From NCBI RefSeq assembly GCF_000297055.2, contig NC_022357.1, positions 3,033,666 to 3,097,665 on the forward strand: a stretch of 64,000 nucleotides of DNA. The letters are read 5' to 3'. Below the pieces are notes generated by a model. That model saw nothing but the letters and a program-made list of their open reading frames with translations, had not been told where the DNA came from and did no database searches. This DNA is from Sulfuricella denitrificans skB26. GTDB taxonomy: Bacteria; Pseudomonadota; Gammaproteobacteria; Burkholderiales; Sulfuricellaceae. A program made the translations under genes and the position numbers. Shown one piece after another: positions 8,837 through 18,800 of this stretch. Numbering within the stretch: position 1 is the stretch's first letter; each line of letters starts with the position of its first letter.

Positions 8837-10039
8837 ATGCTGAGCTACCTCACTTTTTTTTTGATTCTGGTTTGGGGCGGCCTGATCGGTTTTTATGCAA
8901 TGGATTTGCGTCGCAGTTGGCGTGAGCCGGTGTTGCGTTATCCGGTGGTGATCTTCGAAAGCGATGACTGGGGTGCCGGCCCGCTTGATCAAGCGAAAGC
9001 TTTAGAAAACTTGCGCGAAATATTGGCGCGTTTTAAAGACAGGGAAGGACAAACACCCGTCGCTACTCTCGGCGTTATTCTGGCAACAGCCGATACCCGG
9101 CGCATAAGAGACGCCGGAGGAGCTGAGTATTTTTCAACCAATTTGGCTATGCCGTTTTATGCCCCATTGCGTGAGGTGATGGCGGCGGGTGTGCAACAAG
9201 GCGTATTTGCGCTGCATCTCCACGGCATGGAACATTACTGGCCTCAATCGCTCATGCAGGCAGCAGTGACAGACGCGAGCGTTCGCGACTGGTTGCAAAG
9301 CGATGGCATTCCTGCCACGGAATCCCTGCCCTCGCCTCTACAGGCACGCTGGACGGACGCAAGCGTACTACCCTCGCGCACACTGGCTAGCGAGGCGCTA
9401 TGCACGGCCATCACTGAGGAAACCCACTTATTCGGCGCATGTTTCAAAATACGGCCGCGCGTGGCCGTAGCGACCACCTTCGTCTGGACGGAAGAAGTGG
9501 AAGCAGCATGGTCCAACGAGGGTATTGACGTCATCATCACGCCCGGCGCCCGCTACACCCGCCGAGAAGCAACAGGAAAGCCCGGGGGTGAGGACAAACG
9601 AATAGTAAACGGCGAGCTGAGTAACAGCGGGCAAATTTATCTGGTACGAGATGTATATTTCGAGCCCATGCTGGGACATACACCGGAGCGGCTGGTGAGC
9701 GATGCCAGGGAGCACCTGCGTCTTGGGAGGCCGTGTCTGGTGGAAATGCATCGCTTCAATTTCATTGGCACAATGGAGAAGTGCGATGCAAGTTTGCTTG
9801 TTTTGGAGGCTGCCCTGAAGCAACTGCAAAGCGCTTTTCCAGAGATACGCTTCATGACCAGTTTAGCGCTGGCTAACGCGATGCAAACAAAAATTCCGGC
9901 ACTGGTGGAAGCAAACTTAATCCCGCGATTTCGAATCTGGTTGCGGCGCATCGAACAAATACGCGGTTTTGCCAAGCTGACCAAAATAAGTGGCCTCGCC
10001 GTGCCCTTGTGGATGCTGAGTAAGGTGCTAGGGGCATAA
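8837..10039 (+). CDS. membrane-anchored polysaccharide deacetylase-like protein
   Basis: A 400-residue protein with an N-terminal membrane segment (residues about 3-23, SYLTFFLILVWGGLIGFYA) followed by a periplasmic domain. VVIFESDDWG resembles motif 1 of NodB/CE4 deacetylases (Asp pair), and FALHLHGMEHYW holds a His-rich stretch resembling motif 2. The rest diverges from classical CE4 enzymes, and the domain is longer than a minimal NodB fold. The gene starts 10 bp after the sulfotransferase and abuts the next glycosyltransferase (stop, then ATG). Deacetylation of GlcNAc-type residues is plausible but unproven. Confidence 0.6.
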   Translation: MLSYLTFFLILVWGGLIGFYAMDLRRSWREPVLRYPVVIFESDDWGAGPLDQAKALENLREILARFKDREGQTPVATLGVILATADTRRIRDAGGAEYFSTNLAMPFYAPLREVMAAGVQQGVFALHLHGMEHYWPQSLMQAAVTDASVRDWLQSDGIPATESLPSPLQARWTDASVLPSRTLASEALCTAITEETHLFGACFKIRPRVAVATTFVWTEEVEAAWSNEGIDVIITPGARYTRREATGKPGGEDKRIVNGELSNSGQIYLVRDVYFEPMLGHTPERLVSDAREHLRLGRPCLVEMHRFNFIGTMEKCDASLLVLEAALKQLQSAFPEIRFMTSLALANAMQTKIPALVEANLIPRFRIWLRRIEQIRGFAKLTKISGLAVPLWMLSKVLGA

Positions 10040-10969
10040 ATGACGCCAAGCTTCTCCGTCATCATTCCGGCTTACAACAGCGAAACCACCCTGGCGCGCG
10101 CCATCGATTCCGTGCTTGCGCAAACCTATCCAGCGCAAGAAATCATCGTGGTCGATGACGGCTCAGCAGATGGGACAGCCGAAGTCGTCGCCCGTTATGG
10201 CGACAAGCTGTGCTATATGCGTCAGGACAACGCGGGGGTGTCGAGTGCGCGCAACCACGGCGCACGAATCGCCAGTGGAGATTGGCTCGCCTTCCTGGAT
10301 GCTGACGACTGGTACTACCCCGATCGGCTGCGGCTGCATGCAGAATGGATACGAGAAGATGCAGCACTCGATTTTTTGACCGGGGATTACGAGTATCGAG
10401 ACGATGCCGGCAAATTGCTGGGGACGTCCATGTCACAGCATGACTCAGGACGCATGATGATTGCCAAGGCAGCAAACAATGCGCGTGCAGTCATGGATCA
10501 AGGACATGAAATTCAGGCCTATGCTGCAGATCATTTTGGCGATACCCACACGCTTTCCGTACCGCGCGGCATATTTCTCGATCTTGGTGGCTACCCACTC
10601 GGCTACAAGGTCTGTGAGGACGTCCATTTTCTCACCCGTCTTATATCCAGAAGCCAGCGCATCGGTGTGGTATGCGCACCGCTTGGTGTGTATCTTATCC
10701 ACAGCAGGAGCGCGACGCGGCGCAACCCCCTTGCGGCGCAGCAAGAAAATGTGCGCACGCTGACCGACCTCGAACGCCTGGCGAAAAACTTCCCCCCACC
10801 GGTGCGACTGGGCATCAAGCAGCGGATGCAAAGCGCACGTTACAACCTGGCGTGCGCACTGGCAAAAAATGCGCAGCGCAGCGCAGCAGTGTACGCCGTC
10901 CTGCCCTCGCTGGTCAGCAACCCCGGTTGGCGCAGCCTGCGGGACGTATTATCGATGTTGAAAGGGTGA
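10040..10969 (+). CDS. glycosyltransferase family 2
   Basis: A 309-residue GT-A glycosyltransferase. FSVIIPAYNSETTLARAID opens the nucleotide-binding half, VVDDGSADGT is the DDGS motif, and AFLDADDWYYPDRL is the metal-binding DxD region. The C-terminal part (VCEDVHFLTRLISRSQRIG) carries the usual acceptor-side ED motif. The ATG immediately follows the TAA of the deacetylase-like gene, so translation is probably coupled. Confidence 0.85.
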   Translation: MTPSFSVIIPAYNSETTLARAIDSVLAQTYPAQEIIVVDDGSADGTAEVVARYGDKLCYMRQDNAGVSSARNHGARIASGDWLAFLDADDWYYPDRLRLHAEWIREDAALDFLTGDYEYRDDAGKLLGTSMSQHDSGRMMIAKAANNARAVMDQGHEIQAYAADHFGDTHTLSVPRGIFLDLGGYPLGYKVCEDVHFLTRLISRSQRIGVVCAPLGVYLIHSRSATRRNPLAAQQENVRTLTDLERLAKNFPPPVRLGIKQRMQSARYNLACALAKNAQRSAAVYAVLPSLVSNPGWRSLRDVLSMLKG

Positions 10970-11035
10970 GAAAAACGCAGGCGATTATCGTGCAATCCGT
11001 GACTTCTGCGTCTTCTGGGATAAACTGAAAGCATA

Positions 11036-12199
11036 ATGAACCGACTGCTCGTCCTCACCGAACTTTTTCTGCCTACCAAGGGCGGCACCGCCGTATGGGC
11101 AGCTGAAGTCTACAAACGCCTTGGTGGCAAGGAGATTCACATCGTCACCGCAGATGTTCCGGGTGCGGCCGAGGTCGACGCCATTCATCCCAACAGCATT
11201 CACCGGCTCGACCTCAAGCGCGTACCTTGGCTCAGGCCTGAATCGCTGGTGATGTATGCCCGTTTTTTTTTCAAATCCCTGTGGCTGATACTGACACATC
11301 GCTTTGATGCCATCCACGCCTTTCGTGCCCTGCCCGAAGGACTGACAGCCTGGCTGGTGGCCCGCTTGTCTTTCAGACCTGTCGTCATTTATGCTCATGG
11401 CGAGGAACTCACCACTTGGGGGCACGGTCGCAAGTACCAAGCCATGCAGTTTGCATTGAGGCATGCTGACCGGGTCATCGCCAACAGCGAACACACCCGA
11501 GATACTCTGCTGGTGATGGGTGTAGCGGAAGATAGAATCACCCTCATCTATCCTGGAGTGGATGTGACTGTATTCAGGTCCGGCCTTGATACGGGCGGTT
11601 TGCGAGAAAGTCTGGGAATTGGCCCAAAAGAAAAGCTGGTGTTTTCGGTTGGACGGCTGTCACGGCGCAAAGGCTTTGATCAGCTCATACGTGCCATTTC
11701 ACAATTGCGCCAGGAAGGAATGCCAGTGCACTACGTACTGGCGGGTATTGGAGAAGATTACGATTACCTGGACGGCCTGATTTCGGAACATAATTTACGT
11801 GGCGTAGCGCACATGCTGGGTGGGGTTGCCGCCGAGGACTTACCCAGGTGGATGAATGCCTGTGATGTATTTGCCATGCCCAACCGCGAAATCAATGGCG
11901 ACAACGAAGGCTTCGGCATGGTGTTCATCGAGGCCGCCGCCTGTGGCAAACCAGTTCTGGCAGGCGCGGCGGGGGGGACAGGCGCGGCGGTCCTCGATGG
12001 GGTGACTGGCCTGCGCGTTGAGGGCGACTCTGTCGAGGCCGTGGCACAGGGCTTGTCCAAACTGCTGCTCAACAGGGAAAAAACCGAGGAAATGGGGCAT
12101 CGTGGTTGGTCCCGAGCGCAAACGGAATTCGCATGGGAAAGAGTGGCGACAAAAACGCTTGCCCTATCCCAGAAAATGACAAGGAGCGATACAGCATGA
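11036..12199 (+). CDS. glycosyltransferase family 4
   Basis: A 387-residue GT-B glycosyltransferase. LTELFLPTKGGTAVW is the N-terminal glycine loop, and YAHGEELTTWG lies in the acceptor domain. VFSVGRLSRRKGFDQLI and NEGFGMVFIEAAACGKPVLAG are the C-terminal nucleotide-sugar motifs with the EX7E glutamates. It follows a 66-bp gap and overlaps the TPR gene by ATGA. It should add one sugar to the repeat unit; the specificity is unknown. Confidence 0.85.
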   Translation: MNRLLVLTELFLPTKGGTAVWAAEVYKRLGGKEIHIVTADVPGAAEVDAIHPNSIHRLDLKRVPWLRPESLVMYARFFFKSLWLILTHRFDAIHAFRALPEGLTAWLVARLSFRPVVIYAHGEELTTWGHGRKYQAMQFALRHADRVIANSEHTRDTLLVMGVAEDRITLIYPGVDVTVFRSGLDTGGLRESLGIGPKEKLVFSVGRLSRRKGFDQLIRAISQLRQEGMPVHYVLAGIGEDYDYLDGLISEHNLRGVAHMLGGVAAEDLPRWMNACDVFAMPNREINGDNEGFGMVFIEAAACGKPVLAGAAGGTGAAVLDGVTGLRVEGDSVEAVAQGLSKLLLNREKTEEMGHRGWSRAQTEFAWERVATKTLALSQKMTRSDTA

Positions 12200-12951
12200 A
12201 GAAATACTGGATTGGGATATTACTACTGATTTCCATGCCGGCATGGGCAATTCAGCCCTATGCGCCGACCTCAGCAGAGCAGGCTATGTGTCAGGCTCGT
12301 GTTTACTCGCGTCTGGACCACAACAATCCGAATAGTGCGCATATGCACCACTATTGCGATGGACTGCGCTTCCTGAATCGCGCCTATGCTGCTATAGGCA
12401 ACAAGCAGGAAATGGGGCATTACTTGAATGAGTCGATCAACAATTTCGATTATGTGTTGGGTCACACTCAGGAGGATTACGCCATGCGCGGCGAAGTGCA
12501 TATGGGCAAAGCACGAGCCCTGAAGCTGATGGGTAAGCATTGGGAAGCTGCGGCTGAATTTACCAAGATATTGCGCTACAGCCCCGACTCTCCTGAAGTT
12601 TACCAGGCGCTGGCAGATTACCATCAGGAAATGGGAAACAAACCCAAGGCTCTGGAAATGGCTACCGAAGGCTTAAGGCGCAACCCAGGTTCACAAGCAC
12701 TCAAGCGCCGCTATACGGAGTTGGGAGGAAAGTTACCCTATCCTGAAGCGGTTGCCATAACCGTGCCCACTGAGGCGACCAGGGATGAGGTTAAAGAAGT
12801 AACATCCGAAGCTGCGCCACCTTCGGGGGAGGCAACGAGCCAGGCCACTGATGATGCCAATCTGACAGCACCAACCGGGCCGACACCACAGAATGATCCC
12901 CCTAAAATTGGCTCACCAACAAATCCTTATTGCCGCTTCTGTACGGATTGA
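12196..12951 (+). CDS. secreted TPR-repeat protein
   Basis: A 251-residue protein with a clear signal peptide (KKYWIGILLLISMPAWA, cleavage after AWA), so it acts in the periplasm. About 130 residues of TPR-like helical pairs follow (FTKILRYSPDSPEVYQALAD; NKPKALEMATEGLRRNPGS). The last 60 or so residues are a Pro/Thr/Ala-rich tail ending in CRFCTD. The start at 12196 is supported by AAGGAG about 9 nt upstream and by the ATGA overlap with the preceding glycosyltransferase. A scaffold role in polymer export is a reasonable inference; I do not recognise a named family. Confidence 0.7.
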   Translation: MKKYWIGILLLISMPAWAIQPYAPTSAEQAMCQARVYSRLDHNNPNSAHMHHYCDGLRFLNRAYAAIGNKQEMGHYLNESINNFDYVLGHTQEDYAMRGEVHMGKARALKLMGKHWEAAAEFTKILRYSPDSPEVYQALADYHQEMGNKPKALEMATEGLRRNPGSQALKRRYTELGGKLPYPEAVAITVPTEATRDEVKEVTSEAAPPSGEATSQATDDANLTAPTGPTPQNDPPKIGSPTNPYCRFCTD

Positions 12952-13094
12952 ATTGGATCTACCCCCATCAAGTCTTGCAAGATCCGGCAGGGCGCTAATT
13001 TCAGGATGTGCGGTTCCAGTTCAGGGTATGGTCCCGACGTTCCTCGACATTGAACAATATCGTGCGACCACTTTCACGAAGTTCGGGAGAGACG

Positions 13095-13766
13095 ATGCAA
13101 CCAGTCAAACAATATTATCAGCATGACCGTGCGGAAATGCTGGCGTTTATTCCGCCCAGCGTCACCTGCACCCTTGAAGTGGGCTGTGGCACAGGCGGCT
13201 TTAGTCTGCTAATCAAGGATAAATTGGGCGCCGAAACTTGGGGCGTTGAGTATCAACCAGAGGCAGCCAGCCTGGCTACACAAAAATTACATCGCGTTCT
13301 GACTGGTAGCGTGGAGAGCGCCCTGCCCGATCTGCCCCTGCACTATTTCGACTGCATCATTTTCAATGACGTACTGGAGCATCTGGTGGATCCGTATTCC
13401 ATACTGGTCAAGATGCAGGACTTGCTGAGCAAAACTGGCGTGATTGTCGCTTCCATCCCCAATATCAGGCACTGGCCTGAGTTCGTTGATTACACCCTGC
13501 GCGGCAACTGGAATTATGTGAACGTCGGGGTGTTGGATCGCACCCATCTGCGTTTCTTTACCAAAAAAAGCATAATTTCCACCATCGCACAATGCGGCTA
13601 TGCGTTAGTCAACCTTCAGGGTATCAACCCACACTATTCCCGTGCACAGAAAATTGCCAGCCTGCTATCCATGGGCGCGCTGGCGGATACCCTGTATCAA
13701 CAATATGCCATCGTCGCCCGACCAACAAGCGATGTGGCAGCCTCAACATCACATCGCCCAGCATGA
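13095..13766 (+). CDS. class I SAM-dependent methyltransferase
   Basis: A 223-residue methyltransferase of the Methyltransf_23/UbiG-like type. LEVGCGTGGFSL is the SAM-binding glycine loop, the acidic residue ending the second strand lies in GVEYQPEAA, and IIFNDVLEHLVDP is the conserved post-I region. ATG 13095 follows a GGGAG about 6 nt upstream; longer in-frame starts lack that. The 143 bp before it (12952-13094) shows no gene. It probably O-methylates a sugar of the glycan. Confidence 0.8.
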   Translation: MQPVKQYYQHDRAEMLAFIPPSVTCTLEVGCGTGGFSLLIKDKLGAETWGVEYQPEAASLATQKLHRVLTGSVESALPDLPLHYFDCIIFNDVLEHLVDPYSILVKMQDLLSKTGVIVASIPNIRHWPEFVDYTLRGNWNYVNVGVLDRTHLRFFTKKSIISTIAQCGYALVNLQGINPHYSRAQKIASLLSMGALADTLYQQYAIVARPTSDVAASTSHRPA

Positions 13767-14674
13767 CCCATACGCTGATTTCTGTTGTCATTCCGGTTTA
13801 TAACGGCAGTCGTTATCTGCGAGCTTGTATTGATAGCGCACTCAGCCAGACTTACCCTCACGTTGAAATCGTAGTGGTCAACGATGGATCCAAAGACAAC
13901 AGCATGGAAATCCTCAAAAGCTATGGGGGGCGGATCCTGATAATAGACCAGACCAACAGTGGGCCCGCTATTGCCAGAAACAACGGCGTCAAGGCCAGCC
14001 ATGGCGAACTGGTGGCTTTTCTTGATCAGGATGACGTCTGGGACGACATCAAGCTGGAACGTCAGGCCGCCCTGCTGAATCAGCACAGCAATGCCCTGGC
14101 CACCTACTGCGATCATCGCGGCATTGACGAGCATGGCGTAGTTACCAGCCCGTCCGGCGCACTTCACTATCCACGCACATCTGGTCAGATACTTGAACAC
14201 CTGATTCGCGGCAATTTCATTTTGAGTGCCTCGCTGGTCATGCTCAGGCGTAGTGCTTTTGACGCAGTAGGCGGCTTCGATGCTAGCCAACCCCACTGGT
14301 CGGATGATTACGATTTATGGATGCGCATCGCCGCGCGAGGCGCGTTCCTCTACCAAATCGAAACGTTGGCAGGGTACCGTCGTCACAGCTCCAATACCTC
14401 CGGTAGTGCATATGAAATGCAGGTCGGAAATGCCCATGCATTACGCAATCTCGAAAGGCACCTGAATAGAGAACAGCACCAAAGGTTGCTCCCGCTGTTG
14501 CGAGAGGAGCGCTACCAAAGCACCTTGGGTACGGCCTGGCACTATCGGCTGCAAGGCCGCCGTAAAGAGGCCATCAACACATACCTCGCAGCAATTGCAC
14601 TACGCCCATCCTGCCTGCCTGCGTGGTTCGGCCTGATGCGCGCTCTGCTGATATCGGGAGGGCCTAAATCTTGA
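13763..14674 (+). CDS. glycosyltransferase family 2
   Basis: A 303-residue GT-A glycosyltransferase that starts with an ATGA overlap on the methyltransferase stop. Motifs are SVVIPVYNGSRYLRACID, VVNDGSKDNS and AFLDQDDVWDD (DxD-like). WSDDYDLWMRIAARG is the acceptor-side motif. It is the last gene of the plus-strand run and faces the minus-strand operon. In the 118 bp between them I see no convincing terminator. Confidence 0.85.
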   Translation: MTHTLISVVIPVYNGSRYLRACIDSALSQTYPHVEIVVVNDGSKDNSMEILKSYGGRILIIDQTNSGPAIARNNGVKASHGELVAFLDQDDVWDDIKLERQAALLNQHSNALATYCDHRGIDEHGVVTSPSGALHYPRTSGQILEHLIRGNFILSASLVMLRRSAFDAVGGFDASQPHWSDDYDLWMRIAARGAFLYQIETLAGYRRHSSNTSGSAYEMQVGNAHALRNLERHLNREQHQRLLPLLREERYQSTLGTAWHYRLQGRRKEAINTYLAAIALRPSCLPAWFGLMRALLISGGPKS

Positions 14675-14792
14675 GCCGCGGCCAATACATTCGTGGTTTC
14701 TGTAGATTGAGATGAGCTTGCAAACCCCAACGCGCTTGTCTTGATGTCGTTGAGTCGCTATTGGTGATGCAAAGACAACGGAGAAGACACAT

Positions 14793-15737
14793 TTATAGTG
14801 ATTTGTTCGGCAGCATAAGTCGGACCAGCAGTTTGAGGTGGGGCAGGCTGAATTGTCTGAGTTCGCTAGCCCATAGTGCGCCGAATGCTCTGCGCCGATT
14901 GTTTTGTTGATAATGATGCCAGGCCAGATCGAACCAAGCCATGGCCGCCGCTTTACGAAACTGGGGTATGAGGCGCTGTGGGTAGAGCCCATGGTGCGCG
15001 TTCTGCAGAAATCGATCCTTGATTTCAATGCTCGAGGCCAAGTGTTCGAGTCTGCGATTGCCACGTGATGAATATCCCTGCCCTTCTGCCCGTTGCAGAT
15101 ACAATCCATCCGGGAGGAATGCAGTGCTGGCGTTCAGCGCAGCGCTTATCGCCCAGTCGCAATCCCAGAGCAGACAGTCCGGTCGGTATGGGCCAATGCG
15201 TTCCAAGGCTCGCTTTCTGACTACTGGCCGTTGGAAGGCCATAGGAACAGATTTCAGAAGAGCATCAAGCAGACGATCACCAAAGGTAATGACGCCCTCT
15301 TCAAGGGCCTTACCCTGAGCCAGGGCCAAGGTTTTCGCCATGGCTTCGTCATAGTTACGCTGACCCCAGGAGCCGGCAGTACCGAACCAGGACACACCCA
15401 TGAAAACCACGTCAAGGTTGGGGTTGCGGTCCAGTATGCCAAGCGCACGTTCCAAATACTGGGGAGCATAGAGATCATCGTCATCCAGGAATGCGAGTAT
15501 CTCGGCAGAAGCGTCTTTGATCCCGGCGTTCTTAGCGGCGGCACCACCCTGGGATGAGGAGTGGCGAAGGACCCGGATACGCTTGTCTCCTTCATCAATA
15601 GTAACTGGAGTGGTAGAGGCATCATCTACGATTAGCGCTTCCCAGTCGGTAAAGGTCTGAGCAAGCAAGCTTGTTAGTGCTTCGGCCAGCAGTACGGGTC
15701 GATTGTGGGTGGGAATTATGACGGATACGCGGGGCAT
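14793..15737 (-). CDS. glycosyltransferase family 2
   Basis: A 314-residue GT-A enzyme. RVSVIIPTHNRPVLLAEAL opens it, IVDDASTTP is the DDxS equivalent and AFLDDDDLYAPQYLERAL is the DxD region; LLWDCDWAISAAL follows on the acceptor side. It is the last gene of the eleven-gene minus-strand run, 68 bp after the fusion gene at 15806-18907. The start ATG at 15737 leads directly into the first strand of the fold, so no upstream extension is needed. Confidence 0.85.
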   Translation of the reverse strand: MPRVSVIIPTHNRPVLLAEALTSLLAQTFTDWEALIVDDASTTPVTIDEGDKRIRVLRHSSSQGGAAAKNAGIKDASAEILAFLDDDDLYAPQYLERALGILDRNPNLDVVFMGVSWFGTAGSWGQRNYDEAMAKTLALAQGKALEEGVITFGDRLLDALLKSVPMAFQRPVVRKRALERIGPYRPDCLLWDCDWAISAALNASTAFLPDGLYLQRAEGQGYSSRGNRRLEHLASSIEIKDRFLQNAHHGLYPQRLIPQFRKAAAMAWFDLAWHHYQQNNRRRAFGALWASELRQFSLPHLKLLVRLMLPNKSL

Positions 15738-15805
15738 GGCTTTCTTCTTTCAAGATTTCACGCAATTTTGAGCATGGTGCAACTGCCTGTCGCAACCTTT
15801 CATAA

Positions 15806-18800
15806 TCAATCTTCGGCTATCCATGACAATAAGGCTTGTCGCAGGTAGCCAGCCGTCTCCGGATATCGATCCAGCACGTTAACCTGACATTCCGGGTCGA
15901 TGTCCAAATCGAACAGGCGCAGTTGATAACCCGATTCCAGCGGTTGATACACCAGCTTCCAGCGGCCGCTACGGATCATGCGATCTTTTGCACCCATGAT
16001 CCGCAGCGTATATTCCGGCTTGATCGCCATGGTGCCGCTGCTTCTGTCCGGCACTTCCATCAATTCCAGCAAATCAGGGTAGCGCAGGTGATGTTCCGGC
16101 ATACCTGGGATTTCGGCAATCCACACACCGGTTTCGTTGAAGGCGTCGAGACTTGGGCAGTTGCCATGCGCAGAAAAACACTGAACAAGTGACACGCCAT
16201 CCATACTGGTGGCGGGGCTGGCCCCCACCAATTCCAGCAGGGTGGGGGCGAGATCGATACTGCGCACAACCTGTTCAACCTTGCCGCGAGCAGGTTTGCG
16301 CGGGTCGCGGATCAACAGCGGAATACGCGGGCTGAAATCACCTACGGCGGAATTGCCCTGGCCCCAGGTGTCATGCTCGAAGAATTCCATGCCATGGTCG
16401 GAATAGACAACGACAATGGTATTGTCCGCAAGCCCGCAGGCGTCGAGGTGGCGCAGCATCTTGCCCACTTCATCATCGAACTCGGCCACGCAGCCATCGT
16501 ACAAATCAATGATTTGATCAAGGTCGAACTCCTCTTTGGGTGCTCCCTGGCGGCGGATGATCTCAAAGGGATCGGTCAACCGCGCCATGGCAAACTTGGA
16601 TTCGCCCGCGTAGGCTGGGTCGGCAAAACGCGTGTACCACGGCCATTCAGAAGCGAATGGCGGGTGGGTGGTGGAGTAAAACACGTTAAGGAAGAATGGT
16701 TCCGGGCTGGCGGCCAGGCGCGACACCAGCCGTCGGGCACGCCGTCCCATTTGTTGGGTAAGGGGCACGCCGCCAAGGTAATATATTTCAGGCAACAGCA
16801 ACCGCCCCAGCCGGTTATGGGTGAACAACGATACAAACAGGCGCAAATCCTTTGGCCCCTGCCGTATCAGGTATTTCAGGTTCCACTGGTCTTCCGGCAG
16901 GTCAGTGTAATCGAAGCCGAATGAGAGTTTTCCCATGTCGCCACCGCACCAGTCGGACAGAGCGGCGGTGCGATAGCCTAATGGTTTCAGCAGTTGTGGC
17001 AAAGCGGCAACCTTGAGCCGGGTTTCCGCGTCGGTCACAAAATTGTCGCGGATGCCATGGGTATGTGGCCAGGTGCCAGTGAGCAGAGAAACCAGACTGG
17101 GTGCAGTACGAGCGCAGGGCACATAACAGTTGGCAAACAGAACTCCCTGCTCGGCAAGCTGGTCAATGTGGGGAGTGAGTGCACGTCGGTAGCCCAACGA
17201 ACTCAACCGGTCAGCGCGCAACGTATCCGACCCGATCATCAGGATATTTGGTGGTACATCGGTAGCGCGTTCGGGTGAACGGCGTGCCGGAGGACGCGCC
17301 TCGGGCAGCCATGCTGCCCAGGCGATTGCGCCTGCAAAGAACAGTACAGCTGCCCACAGCGCGATCAGATCGCCTGTCTGGTTCTGCCTGGCCAATTGCC
17401 ATGAAGCGGCGATCATCAACAGCAAAGCGGCTGCAGCCAATATAAACTGCATGAAATAAATGCGGCCCGGCGTCATCCAGCGCCACAACCAGTAGAAACG
17501 GCTCATGCGGTAGTGCATGGAGGCGACCAGCAACCCCGGATTGAAGCGCAGCTTACGGATGAATTGGAGCCCACTTGCACCGAGCAGGCCCAGGAAGGCG
17601 GCCAGTACGGCCAACCACGAGGACCAAACCCAACCCAGGCTTACGTTCAGCGAATAGTAAATCAGCACCCCGCCTCCACCTATGAACAGCATCAGCGAAA
17701 ACGCCCACAGGCTGAGACGCGCCAGTGCAAACAGCGTATAACGCCGGTAATAGGTTAGGATTTCCGCACGAATACGCGGCCCGGTCTGGGAAAAGTCCAA
17801 CAATGATTTAGCCAGCAGGACGGCCGTTCCAGCCACAGCGACCCCGAGAGCGGGGAACAAACCGGCCCAGCAGCCCTCACCGCTTGCGAACAACGCCACC
17901 AGGCCACACACCGCTATCAGCATCCCTAATGCCTTGGCCCCAGACATGTCGTGATCTGGCGGCAGGTCTAGTCCCTTGCCACGGTGGCCGGACTCGTGAC
18001 GGCCCTGAATTTCACCCAAGGCAGCAGCAACTCGAACCCAGTAAAAGCGGCTCTTTGCCCAAGACAGGCTGAATACACTTTGCAACCCATATTCAACTAG
18101 CTTGCGCCACATGTAGAGAGGTATCCGGCCATTGCCGTGAATACGTGAAGTGGAGCGGGTGCGCTGATAACCTTTCTTCAGCAGATAACCAAGTTTGAGC
18201 CGTTCGGCATCGACATAATGATGTTGCACAATGGCCGGCATGTACTGACAACGTGCACCGCGAGTCAGGGCGCGTAGCACATATTCGCTATCCTCGCCGC
18301 CACCCAGATCGTGACCGTGTGGCCCCAGTTCAGTTGAAAACTGCCCGACCAGTTCAAATACGTGACGGCGCACGACGAGGTTACCACCACCAGGAATGGG
18401 GCCTTCCTCCGGGGTGATGGTCCTGGGTTCTTTCCCTTGGTCATAGCGGGGTACCGGCAGCGGATAAATCCGGTATGGACCTTCATCATGCACCCAAGCG
18501 GGTTCCATGCCGTTCCAGTCGGGCAGAATGCGTCCGCAGTACAAACCCGCATCGGGCCAGGTTTGCGCCGCCTGCTCTATCGCAAGCAGATAATTTTCAT
18601 CGACTCGGTGGTCATCATCGACAAAGGCAGTAAGCTCAGTGTCGATCTCGGGGATGGCCCGATTGAGCGCATGGGACTTTCCCGGTGTGGGAACGTTAAT
18701 CAGGCGTAGCGGCAGCCAACCCTTGCTGGCCTGTTGCGACTGATAAATCCGCATCCGCGCCAGCGTATCGTCGGTACAGGCATTGGCTGCCACAATAATC